Positions 1 to 7,108 of a stretch of DNA of 9,361 nt are shown here, piece after piece. This stretch comes from Kitasatospora phosalacinea (GTDB lineage: Bacteria > Actinomycetota > Actinomycetes > Streptomycetales > Streptomycetaceae), in contig NZ_JNWZ01000116.1 of NCBI RefSeq assembly GCF_000716545.1, positions 1-9,361 on the forward strand, in the 5' to 3' direction. The translations under genes were made by a program, and so were the position numbers. The notes beneath the pieces are model-generated. The model saw only the letters and a program-made list of their open reading frames with translations. It did not search any database and had not been told where the DNA came from. Every line of letters begins with the position of its first letter. The first letter of the stretch is position 1.

Positions 1-2441
1 AGACGTACCGCCGCGTCACCTGGGACGTGCGCGACCGCATCGGCCAGCAGCTGCGGATCAAGGTCGTCGACCAGGCCACCGGCGGCTGGGGCCACATCAA
101 CCTCGACGACGTCCGCAACGGACTCGACCAGCCCGGAGGCGGCGGCACCAGCGGTCCCGTCGCGTACTGGAACTTCTCCGAGAACAAGGGGAAGAGCACG
201 GTGGAGCAGGTCAGCCACCAGGCCGACCCGATCAGCTACGTGTTCAACAACGCGGTGTACAAGCCGAACAGCGACCCGCTGTGGCAGCCCGCCGCCGCCG
301 GTGACGGCGCCCTGTCCGGCGCCCTGAAGTTCGACGGCTACTCGACGTGGGTCAGCCGCAGCGCCTCCTCCGTGCCACTGTCGCCCGACGGGCTGACCGT
401 CGACACCTGGATCGCTCCGCAGGGCTTCGAGTGGGGCGACGCCGGCAAGGTGTCGGCGATCGTCAACCAGCAGGACGCCGGGGCCCACCTCGGGTTCTCC
501 CTGGGAGTGGGGCGTCACGGCGTGTGGAAGCTCGGTGTCGGCACCGGCGACGCCTGGCGGGAGGTCAGCGCCCCGCAGTCGGCCGCGCTCACCGTCGGCC
601 AGTGGGCGCACCTGGTGGCCACGTTCGACTCGGCGCACGGCACCATGACCCTGTACCTCAACGGGACCCAGGTGGCGCAGAGCGCCATACCCGCGGGGGT
701 GAGCCTGCAGGCCGCGCAGGTGCCGCTGCTGATCGGGCGCCACAACCAGCCCGAGATCATCAACGGGACCTTCGCCGTCAACATGTTCAGCGGCCTCATC
801 GACGAGGTGAAGGTCTACGACCGGCCCCTGAGCGCCGCGGAGGTCGCCAGTGGGCACAGCGCGACGCTGTCGACGTTCGCGGGCGGCGTGATCCCGGCCG
901 CGCACATGCCCCAGGACCGCTCGCGCTACGACGGTGACAAGTACCGGCCCGGGTACCACTTCACCGCCCCGAACCACTGGATGAACGAGCCGCACGCCCC
1001 GATCTTCGTCAAGGGCCAGTACCACCTCTTCTACCAGTACAACGAGCACGGCCCCTACTGGCACGACATCAGCTGGGGACACGCGGTGAGCACGGACCTC
1101 GTGCACTGGCGGGACCTGCCGATCGCCTTGGCGCCCACCGCCGACAGCGTGGCACCGGACGGCGTCTGGTCGGGCGGCTCCACCGTCGACGCCAACGGCA
1201 ACCCGGTGCTGTTCTTCACCGCCGGCAACGACTCCCAGCACCCCAACCAGGCGGTCGGCACCGCCCGGCCGGTCGACCCCAACGACCCCGACCTGGTGCG
1301 CTGGACGATGGACCCGCAGCTGGTCACCCAGCAGGACCCGGCCGCGAACGTCGGCGCCGGGCGCAAGGTCCGCGTCGGGGAGTTCCGCGACCCCAGCGTC
1401 TGGAAGGAGGGCGACACCTGGTTCGAGCTGGTGGGCTCCGGAGTCCAGACCACCGGGGGCGCCGACGTCGGCGGCACGGCGCTGCTGTACACCTCGACCG
1501 ACCTGGCGCACTGGACCTACGTCGGCCCGCTCATGACGGGTGACGTGGCCGCCTACCCCAAGTCGGGCCAGGTGTGGGAGCTGCCCACCTTCCTGCCGAT
1601 CGGCAAGGACGCCCAGGGCCGGCAGCGCAACGCGCTGATCGTGAACCCCTCGTTCAGCGGTCCGAGCCCCTACAGCAGCAAGAACACCCTGTACTGGGTG
1701 GGGACCTGGGACGCGGCGACCCGCACGTGGACGCCGGACAGCGCCGCGCCGCGGATGTTCGACTACGGCGAGCACTTCACAGGCCCCAGCGGGACGGTCG
1801 ACGGCAAGGGCAGGTCGCTGCTGTTCAGCATCGCCCAGGACCGCCGCACCGAGCAGGCGCACTACGACGCCGGGTGGGCGCACAACGCCGGGCTGCCGGT
1901 CGAACTGACCATGCGCCCCGACGGTGACCTCGGCATCCGCCCGGTGGCCGAGACGGCGGACCTGCACGCCGGTGCGCCGCTGCTGGACGTGACCGGCCCG
2001 ACGGACATCGCCGCCGTGAACCAGCAACTCGCCTCCGTCAAGGGCGACATGCTCCAGGTCCACCTGACCCTCAAGCCCGGAACGGCCCAGCGCTTCGGCC
2101 TGGACGTCCTGCGCAGCCCCGGCGACGAGGAGCGCACCAGGTTCTTCTACGACACCGCGAACGGCGGCACGTTCGGCGTCGACCGGACCAGGACCGGCAG
2201 CAACTCCGACGTGGACGGCAACCTCGGCGTGCAGAGCGGGCCCCTGGTCCTGGACGGCGGCCAGGTCACCCTGGACGTCTTCGTCGACCGCTCGATGGTC
2301 GAGGCGTACGCGAACTCGTACAAGTCGATCACCACCCGGGCCTACGACGTCCGCAACGACTCCCTCGGGCTGCAGCTGTGGGGGGACGGCTCCGTCGTCC
2401 AGTCCATGACGGTCTGGAAGATGAACGGCATGACCGGCTGA
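1..2441 (+). CDS. Multimodular GH32 fructan hydrolase (levanase/inulinase-like), 5'-truncated by the window
   Basis: The frame is open from the first bases (codons from position 3 read TYRRVTWDV), so the true start and any signal peptide lie upstream; the GTG at 27 is internal. Modules in order: the end of a beta-sandwich-like module with the GGWGHINLDD signature (to about 115); a LamG/concanavalin-like module (about 155-860, with the typical ending FSGLIDEVKVYDRPLS); then GH32. The five-bladed propeller starts near 950. It contains WMNEPHAP (Glu codon 987-989 where the Asp nucleophile of WMNDPNG normally lies), FRDP (Asp codon 1389, transition-state stabiliser) and WELP (Glu codon 1578, acid/base). 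The C-terminal beta-sandwich (about 1980-2430) carries the conserved FVDRSMVEAY stretch. GH32 enzymes hydrolyse or transfer beta-fructosyl units. The modular build suggests a secreted polysaccharide-acting enzyme, but whether it acts on levan or inulin, and endo or exo, cannot be told from sequence. GH32 membership is very sure; substrate is inferred. Confidence 0.93.
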   Translation, partial: TYRRVTWDVRDRIGQQLRIKVVDQATGGWGHINLDDVRNGLDQPGGGGTSGPVAYWNFSENKGKSTVEQVSHQADPISYVFNNAVYKPNSDPLWQPAAAGDGALSGALKFDGYSTWVSRSASSVPLSPDGLTVDTWIAPQGFEWGDAGKVSAIVNQQDAGAHLGFSLGVGRHGVWKLGVGTGDAWREVSAPQSAALTVGQWAHLVATFDSAHGTMTLYLNGTQVAQSAIPAGVSLQAAQVPLLIGRHNQPEIINGTFAVNMFSGLIDEVKVYDRPLSAAEVASGHSATLSTFAGGVIPAAHMPQDRSRYDGDKYRPGYHFTAPNHWMNEPHAPIFVKGQYHLFYQYNEHGPYWHDISWGHAVSTDLVHWRDLPIALAPTADSVAPDGVWSGGSTVDANGNPVLFFTAGNDSQHPNQAVGTARPVDPNDPDLVRWTMDPQLVTQQDPAANVGAGRKVRVGEFRDPSVWKEGDTWFELVGSGVQTTGGADVGGTALLYTSTDLAHWTYVGPLMTGDVAAYPKSGQVWELPTFLPIGKDAQGRQRNALIVNPSFSGPSPYSSKNTLYWVGTWDAATRTWTPDSAAPRMFDYGEHFTGPSGTVDGKGRSLLFSIAQDRRTEQAHYDAGWAHNAGLPVELTMRPDGDLGIRPVAETADLHAGAPLLDVTGPTDIAAVNQQLASVKGDMLQVHLTLKPGTAQRFGLDVLRSPGDEERTRFFYDTANGGTFGVDRTRTGSNSDVDGNLGVQSGPLVLDGGQVTLDVFVDRSMVEAYANSYKSITTRAYDVRNDSLGLQLWGDGSVVQSMTVWKMNGMTG

Positions 2442-2461
2442 CCGGTCACCGGCCGGTCGGG

Positions 2462-2500
2462 TGAGCGGCGCCGCACGCAACCCGCGTGCGGCGCCGCTCA
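2462..2500 (+). terminator. Strong hairpin terminator after the large GH32 gene
   Basis: A perfect 17-bp inverted repeat (arms 2462-2478 and 2484-2500) with a 5-base loop (AACCC) starts 20 bp after the GH32 stop codon. No T-run follows, as is common for actinomycete terminators. It should separate the GH32 transcript from the downstream repressor gene. Because the stem is symmetrical it could work on either strand, but the neighbouring genes on both sides are read rightwards. A smaller 7-bp repeat (2432-2438 with 2452-2458) enclosing the palindrome TGACCGGTCA lies across the stop codon. Confidence 0.8.
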
Positions 2501-2542
2501 GCGGTCTGCCGCTGCTCGGCGGCCACCGGCCGCGCGACGGAC

Positions 2543-2572
2543 TTGACAGACACCACCACTCCTCCGCATCGT
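2543..2572 (+). promoter_or_regulatory. Possible promoter of the first lacI-family gene
   Basis: A perfect TTGACA (2543-2548) lies after the terminator and about 75 bp before the repressor start. A weak -10-like CATCGT (2567-2572) follows at 18-bp spacing; only A2, T3 and T6 of the consensus match. The -35 is good and the -10 poor, so the position is tentative. The gene needs its own promoter if the upstream hairpin terminates. The rest of the intergenic region 2442-2620 shows no other clear element. Confidence 0.35.
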
Positions 2573-2620
2573 CGCCCCCACGCGGGTTGCCGGAGGACCA
2601 TCGCACAGGGGTGAAGGACA

Positions 2621-3814
2621 TTGACCGACCGACGGGTGACCATGAGCGACGTCGCTCGGAAGGCGGGGGTCTCGCAGACCACCGCCTCCTTCGTGCTGTC
2701 CGGGCGCACCGACATGCGGATCTCCGAAGCGGCCCAGGCGAGGGTGAAGGAGGCGGCCGCGGCGCTGGGCTACCGGCCGAACGTGACGGCGCGGAGCCTG
2801 CGCACCCGGGTCACCCGGACGATCGGGTTCGTCTCCGACGCCATCACCACCACGCCCTTCGCCGGTGAGGTGATCCGCGGCGCGCTGGAGGTGGCCCGGG
2901 CCCACGACCACCTGCTGTTCATCGTCGAGAGCGAGGGCTCGGCCGACACGGAGGCGGCGCTGGTGAACGCCCTGGTGGACCGCCAGGTCGATGCCGTGGT
3001 CCTGGCGTCCATGTACACCAGGTACATCACGCCGCCCAAGGACCTGCACGGTCGGCGGGTGGTGCTGCTGAACTGCCTGGCCCCGGGGTTCGACGCGCCT
3101 TCGGTGATCCCCGACGAGGTCGAGGCCGGCCGGGCGGCCGGGCGGGTGCTACTGGCCGCCGGGCACCGGGAGGGCGTCTGGGCCGTCGGCGGCCACCAGG
3201 CGATCCCGGCGACCCCGGAGGGGACGTTCGCCGGCAACGAGCGGATGCGCGGACTGCAGGAGGTGCTGCGGCAGGAGCGGGTGGTCCTGGACGGGGTCGT
3301 CGAGTGCGAGTGGAACGCCGAGGACGGCTACCGGGAGACCCGGGCGCTGCTGGCGGCCGGGCGGCGGCCGCGGGCCCTGGTGTGTTCGACCGACCGGCTC
3401 TCCTTCGGCGCCTACCAGGCGCTCGCGGAGGCGGGGCTCACCGTCCCGGGAGACGTCTCGGTCGTCTCGTTCGACGACCAGGACATCGCGTCGTGGCTGC
3501 GTCCCGGGTTGACGACGCTGGCGCTGCCGCACTACGAGATGGGCCGCACCGCGATGGAGCTGCTGCTCGGCGGGGAGCCGTCGGGCAGCGCGGTGCACCG
3601 GATCCCGATGCCGCTGCGGGAGCGCGGTTCGGTGGCCGTACCCGGCCGCCGCCGTCGTGCGTTCAGTGCGCGGGCGCGGCCAGGGCCGCAGGATGTTCGA
3701 GCGGGGCCGTCCGGCTGCCGGGGACGAGGTTCCACGCCTCCACCGCGAGGTGCACCGGGCCGAGGGTGCGCAGGCGCCAGGGCGGGGTGCCGGTGGGGTA
3801 GCAGCGCAGGGTGA
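2621..3814 (+). CDS. LacI-family transcriptional repressor with an unusual C-terminal extension
   Basis: The N-terminal helix-turn-helix and hinge are intact (VTMSDVARKAGVSQTTASFVLSG, then LGYRPNVTARSLRT). A periplasmic-binding-protein-like effector domain follows, with typical landmarks DRQVDAVVLASMY, VPGDVSVVSFDDQD and LTTLALPHYEMG. The family role is DNA-binding repression relieved by a sugar ligand; a fructoside ligand is inferred from the neighbours. The start is uncertain: TTG 2621 has GAAGGA only 2 nt upstream, while GTG 2636 and ATG 2642 are in frame but lack a clear Shine-Dalgarno. All keep the HTH. A family-typical end would be near 3660 (about residue 346); the frame instead runs 51 more Arg/Gly/Pro-rich codons, antisense to the converging GH32 gene (overlap 3663-3814). 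The second repressor (right edge) is a clear paralogue. Confidence 0.9.
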   Translation: MTDRRVTMSDVARKAGVSQTTASFVLSGRTDMRISEAAQARVKEAAAALGYRPNVTARSLRTRVTRTIGFVSDAITTTPFAGEVIRGALEVARAHDHLLFIVESEGSADTEAALVNALVDRQVDAVVLASMYTRYITPPKDLHGRRVVLLNCLAPGFDAPSVIPDEVEAGRAAGRVLLAAGHREGVWAVGGHQAIPATPEGTFAGNERMRGLQEVLRQERVVLDGVVECEWNAEDGYRETRALLAAGRRPRALVCSTDRLSFGAYQALAEAGLTVPGDVSVVSFDDQDIASWLRPGLTTLALPHYEMGRTAMELLLGGEPSGSAVHRIPMPLRERGSVAVPGRRRRAFSARARPGPQDVRAGPSGCRGRGSTPPPRGAPGRGCAGARAGCRWGSSAG

Positions 3815-5117
3815 GTGCCTCGCCGGTGGCGAGGTGGACCTCGACGATGGAGCCGTCGACGACGACGCGCAGGTCGACGGCGCTGCCGGGGTCGGTGCCC
3901 TCGGGCAGCGGCAGCCGGTACCGGCCGGGCCGGGCCCGGGGGTCGAGGGAGGCGTGGTCGCGGTCGACGACGAGTTCGCCCGCGGCCGGGTCGAGCGTGA
4001 TGTCGAGGTGCTCGCCGGGGGCGGTGGTCAGGCGCAGCCCGCCGGGCTCCCGGGTGCTGGGGCGCAGCCGGGCGGTCAGGTCGAAGGCGGGGCCGACTTC
4101 TCCGAGGTCGAGCCCTTCCGGTCCGGCCGCCCGTTCGGGGAGGTGGACGGTGCGGGGGCCGCGCAGCTGGAGGATCTCCCGGGCGGGCTGCTGGTGGACC
4201 CGGCCGTCGGGGGTGAGGGTGACCTCGCGCGGGAGGGTCAGGGTGCCGGCCCATCCGGCCTCGTCGCTCCACGCGGCGTCGCGGGCCTCCCAGGACCACC
4301 CCCACAGCAGCCAGCGGCCGTCGGGGGCGGGCAGCAGCGCGGGGGCGTAGAAGTCGGGGCCGTGGTCGAGCACGTGGTGCCCGGTGGGGGTGAAGGTGCC
4401 GTCGCTCTCGCTGCCGACGTAGACCCGGACGTCGCGCGGGCCGCCGAGTGCGTCCCAGAGGCTGACCACCAGGGCGCCCCGTTCGCCGAAGGAGGCGTAC
4501 TGGGGGCACTCCCAGCCGGTCCAGCCGCCCGTTCCGGGGGCGTGGCCGTCGTCGTCGGTGAGGAACGGGCCGCGGTGGTGCCAGTGTTCGAGGTCGGCGG
4601 ACTCGTACAGGAACGCGGCTCCCCGGTCGCCCTCGACGCTGGCGCCGACGAGCATCCGCCACCGGTCGCCCTCGCGCCAGACGTAGGGGTCGCGGTACAT
4701 GGTGGCGCCGTCGGGGGGCGTCGGTATCAGCAGGTCGGGCCGCTTGGTCCAGGTGAGGCCGCCGTCGTGGGACTCGGCGGAGGTGACGGGCTGCCACCAG
4801 CGGTCGTCGCGGTGCGCGGAGTAGAAGGCCACCAGGCGGGAGCCGTCGGAGACGGCGTTGCCGGAGTAGCAGCCGTCGGCGTCGTAGCCGCCGGGTGTCG
4901 GGGTCAGGGCGATCGGCTGGGGTTCCCAGGTGACGAGGTCGGGGCTGCGGTAGTGCCCCCAGTGGACCCGGGCGTGGACGGGCGCGTGCGGGTTGTACTG
5001 GAAGAAGACGTGGTAGTGGCCGTCGTGGAAGGCCAGGCCGTTGGGGTCGTTGATCCAGTTCTCGGGCGGCCTGAGGTGGACGGCGGGCAGGTGCGGGTCG
5101 GCGGGCGAGGTGGACAA
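3663..5117 (-). CDS. GH32 beta-fructosidase (sucrose/fructo-oligosaccharide hydrolase type), probably cytoplasmic
   Basis: This 484-residue protein is the size of single-domain invertase-type GH32 enzymes. It carries the full catalytic set: WINDPNG (nucleophile Asp24), YRDP (Asp143) and WECP (acid/base Glu203), followed by a C-terminal beta-sandwich ending in the typical LAVEAWNLVP stretch and a short Ala/Pro tail. The N-terminus goes almost directly into the first propeller strand and has no signal peptide, so intracellular action is inferred. The start is TTG (5115-5117), supported by GAAGGA at 5123-5128 with 5-nt spacing; no better start lies upstream. It is the last gene of the transporter cluster, 75 bp after the permease gene, which fits hydrolysis of imported fructosides to fructose plus glucose or shorter oligomers. 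Its 3' end overlaps the tail of the converging repressor frame by 152 bp. Family is certain; exact substrate is not. Confidence 0.94.
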   Translation of the reverse strand: MSTSPADPHLPAVHLRPPENWINDPNGLAFHDGHYHVFFQYNPHAPVHARVHWGHYRSPDLVTWEPQPIALTPTPGGYDADGCYSGNAVSDGSRLVAFYSAHRDDRWWQPVTSAESHDGGLTWTKRPDLLIPTPPDGATMYRDPYVWREGDRWRMLVGASVEGDRGAAFLYESADLEHWHHRGPFLTDDDGHAPGTGGWTGWECPQYASFGERGALVVSLWDALGGPRDVRVYVGSESDGTFTPTGHHVLDHGPDFYAPALLPAPDGRWLLWGWSWEARDAAWSDEAGWAGTLTLPREVTLTPDGRVHQQPAREILQLRGPRTVHLPERAAGPEGLDLGEVGPAFDLTARLRPSTREPGGLRLTTAPGEHLDITLDPAAGELVVDRDHASLDPRARPGRYRLPLPEGTDPGSAVDLRVVVDGSIVEVHLATGEALTLRCYPTGTPPWRLRTLGPVHLAVEAWNLVPGSRTAPLEHPAALAAPAH

Positions 5118-5192
5118 GGACGTCCTTCGAATGGGTGCGGACGGCGCCGGCGGAACCCTCGGCGCGGCGTTCGGTCGGTGGCGGAGGGCTGG

Positions 5193-6098
5193 TCAGCCCT
5201 TCACGCCGCTGGAGGCGATGCTGTTGATGAAGGACCGCTGGAAGGCCAGGAACAGGGCCAGCACAGGGACGGTGATCATGGTGGAGTACGCCATGATCTG
5301 GCCCCAGGAGACGTTCAGCTGGAAGAAGTACTGGATGCCGACCATGACGGGGCGCAGGTTCTCGTCCTGGACGACCATGAGGGGCCACAGGTAGGAGTTC
5401 CACATGGGCAGGAAGGTGAGGATGGCGACGGTGGCGACGGCGGGCCCGGACAGCGGCATGACGATGCGCCGGTAGATGCCGAACCAGCCCGCCCCGTCCA
5501 TCCGGGCGGCTTCGTCGAGCTCCTTGGGGACGCTCTGGAAGTACTGGTGGAACAGGAAGACGGAGAAGGCGTTGGCGACGAACGGCAGGATCTGCACCCG
5601 GTAGGTGTCGAGCCAGCCTTCGGTGAACGCGAGCTGGAAGCCGTGCAGTTCGAGCCAGGGCAGCTTGTTCACCCACCACACCAGCGGCAGGGCGAAGGTC
5701 TCGAACGGCACGATCAGGGTCGCGATGACGAGCGCCAGCAACAGCCGGCGTCCGGGCCAGCGCATCCGGGACAGGGCGAAGGCCGCGAGGCTGTTGACGA
5801 CGATGCCCAGGACGACGGTGACGGCCGAGATGACGATCGAGTTGAGCAGGAAGCGGCCGGCCGGCACCCGGTCGAAGACCGCGGTGTAGTTGTCCAGCGA
5901 CAGCTGCCCGACGGGCAGGAACGCCTTGACGTTGCCGAGGTCGGCGAAGATCTGCTGGTCCGGCTTGAACGACGAGATCAGCATGAAGACGATGGGGAAG
6001 ACGAAGACCAGGGCGAGCACGGTGCGCAGCAGGTGCCCGGGGGCGCGGCGCAGGGTCCGCCGCAGGGGGCCGGGGGCCGGGGTGGGGGTGGTCGCCAT
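5193..6098 (-). CDS. ABC sugar transporter permease, CUT1 family (MalG-like)
   Basis: A 301-residue inner-membrane protein with about six hydrophobic segments (near residues 24-43, 84-110, 118-140, 168-187, 218-240 and 268-290). It has the EAA loop that docks onto the ATPase (about 192-216, KELDEAARMDGAGWFGIYRR) and the MalG-type C-terminal ending FINSIASSGVKG. Start ATG 6098 is preceded by GAAGGA (6104-6109, 5-nt gap) lying inside the end of the upstream permease gene. The two permease frames are separated by a single base, so translation is probably coupled. It should form the transmembrane channel together with the MalF-like partner. The substrate is inferred to be a fructoside from the flanking GH32 gene. 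No ATPase gene follows. Confidence 0.93.
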   Translation of the reverse strand: MATTPTPAPGPLRRTLRRAPGHLLRTVLALVFVFPIVFMLISSFKPDQQIFADLGNVKAFLPVGQLSLDNYTAVFDRVPAGRFLLNSIVISAVTVVLGIVVNSLAAFALSRMRWPGRRLLLALVIATLIVPFETFALPLVWWVNKLPWLELHGFQLAFTEGWLDTYRVQILPFVANAFSVFLFHQYFQSVPKELDEAARMDGAGWFGIYRRIVMPLSGPAVATVAILTFLPMWNSYLWPLMVVQDENLRPVMVGIQYFFQLNVSWGQIMAYSTMITVPVLALFLAFQRSFINSIASSGVKG

Positions 6099-6099
6099 G

Positions 6100-7032
6100 T
6101 CAGTCCTTCTCCCGGGTGAGGAAGCGCTGGATGAGGGAGACGGCCAGCACGAGCACGAAGAACACCAGGGAGATCGCGGAGGCGTAGGCGGTCTGCTGCT
6201 GCGTGTAGCCGGCGTGGACGGCCTGGTAGACGACGGTGGTGGTGGAGTCCAGCGGGCCGCCCTGGGTCATGACGTTGACCTGGGTGAACAGGCGCAGCGC
6301 GTCGATGGTGATGGTGATCAGGACGAAGGTGCGGGTGGCGCGCAGGCCCGGCCAGGTCACGTGGCGGAAGCGGGCCCAGCGGTCGGCGCCGTCGATGGCG
6401 GCGGCCTCGTGCAGGTCGGCGGGGATGGTCTGCAGGCCGGAGAGCCAGATGACCATGTGGAAGCCGACGCCCTGCCAGACGGACATGAAGATGATCGCGG
6501 GCAGCGCGGTGGAGGGGTCGTTCAGCCAGTCCGGGCCGTGCAGGTGGCCGAGGGTGAGGGTGTCGATGAGGTGGTTGACCAGCCCGGTCTTCTGGTAGAG
6601 GAACATCCAGACGATGGAGATCACCACCATCGAGGTGACCACCGGGACGAAGTAGACGGTGCGGAAGAAGTTGGTGCCGCCGACCTTCGTGTTGACCAGC
6701 AGCGCCAGGCCCAGGGCGAGTCCGGCCTGCACGGGGACCACCACGGCGGCGAAGACGGCGGTGTTGAGCAGGGAGCGGAAGAAGACCGGGTCCTGGAAGA
6801 GCAGGGTGAAGTTGCGCAGGCCCACGAAGTGGGCGGGGGTCGGGGAGATCAGCCGGGCGCTGGTGAAGGCCAGGGCGAACGCCAGGACGACCGGGACGAC
6901 GAAGAAGACCAGCAGCAGCAGGACCGCGGGGCTGACCATGCCGAGGGCGGTGAGGCGTTCGCGGCGGCGGGCCGCGGTGCGCGGGCCGCGGCCCGGGGGC
7001 CGGGCGCCTGCGCGTGGGAGGAGGGTGGTCAC
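6100..7032 (-). CDS. ABC sugar transporter permease, CUT1 family (MalF-like)
   Basis: From the preferred GTG start this is a 310-residue protein: an Arg/Pro-rich cytoplasmic N-terminus (about 30 residues), about six transmembrane segments, and the EAA loop at about residues 205-229 (ADLHEAAAIDGADRWARFRH). The stretch MTQGGPLDSTTTVVYQAV is typical of the MalF/UgpA-type partner. GTG 7032 has GGAG (7038-7041) at 5-nt spacing. An alternative TTG at 7074 would add 14 residues, but it lies in the loop of a 12-bp hairpin and the added residues are low-complexity, so I reject it. The gene lies 76 bp after the binding-protein gene and 1 bp before the MalG-like gene. It is the second half of the importer channel. 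Confidence 0.92.
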   Translation of the reverse strand: MTTLLPRAGARPPGRGPRTAARRRERLTALGMVSPAVLLLLVFFVVPVVLAFALAFTSARLISPTPAHFVGLRNFTLLFQDPVFFRSLLNTAVFAAVVVPVQAGLALGLALLVNTKVGGTNFFRTVYFVPVVTSMVVISIVWMFLYQKTGLVNHLIDTLTLGHLHGPDWLNDPSTALPAIIFMSVWQGVGFHMVIWLSGLQTIPADLHEAAAIDGADRWARFRHVTWPGLRATRTFVLITITIDALRLFTQVNVMTQGGPLDSTTTVVYQAVHAGYTQQQTAYASAISLVFFVLVLAVSLIQRFLTREKD

Positions 7033-7056
7033 GGGGGCTCCGGACGGGAAGGGGAG

Positions 7057-7090
7057 CTCCGGTGGAGCGGGCAAGGCGGCTCCACCGGAG
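7057..7090 (-). terminator. Intercistronic hairpin between binding-protein and permease genes (attenuator or mRNA-stability element)
   Basis: A perfect 12-bp inverted repeat (arms 7057-7068 and 7079-7090) with a 10-base loop lies 18 bp after the stop of the binding-protein gene. No T-run follows on the - strand. Hairpins at this place in sugar-importer operons often stabilise the upstream message or partly terminate, so that the binding protein is made in excess over the permeases. That role is inferred here. Confidence 0.65.
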
Positions 7091-7108
7091 GCGTGCGGGG
7101 CGGTGCCG

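Noticed and set aside
27..29. GTG as the start of the large GH32 gene
   Set aside because: The frame is open before it and continues the same beta-sandwich module (YRRVTWDV), so this codon is internal.
2592..2596. GGAGG as the ribosome site of the first repressor
   Set aside because: It lies about 24 nt from the first possible in-frame start and an in-frame TGA (2612-2614) excludes any earlier start.
3532..5679. Long - strand open frame of about 715 codons across the short GH32 gene
   Set aside because: Arg/Pro-rich product in another frame of the same strand; it crosses the permease/GH32 boundary and has no domain features.
3657..6119. Very long + strand open frame (about 820 codons) opposite the GH32 and permease genes
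   Set aside because: Its product is Gly/Val/Asp/Glu-rich with no recognisable domain, and it is the antisense shadow of two well-supported genes; long antisense frames are normal in very GC-rich DNA.
7072..7074. TTG as the start of the MalF-like permease
   Set aside because: It sits in a hairpin loop and adds 14 low-complexity residues; GTG 7032 has a well-spaced GGAG. It remains a minor possibility.
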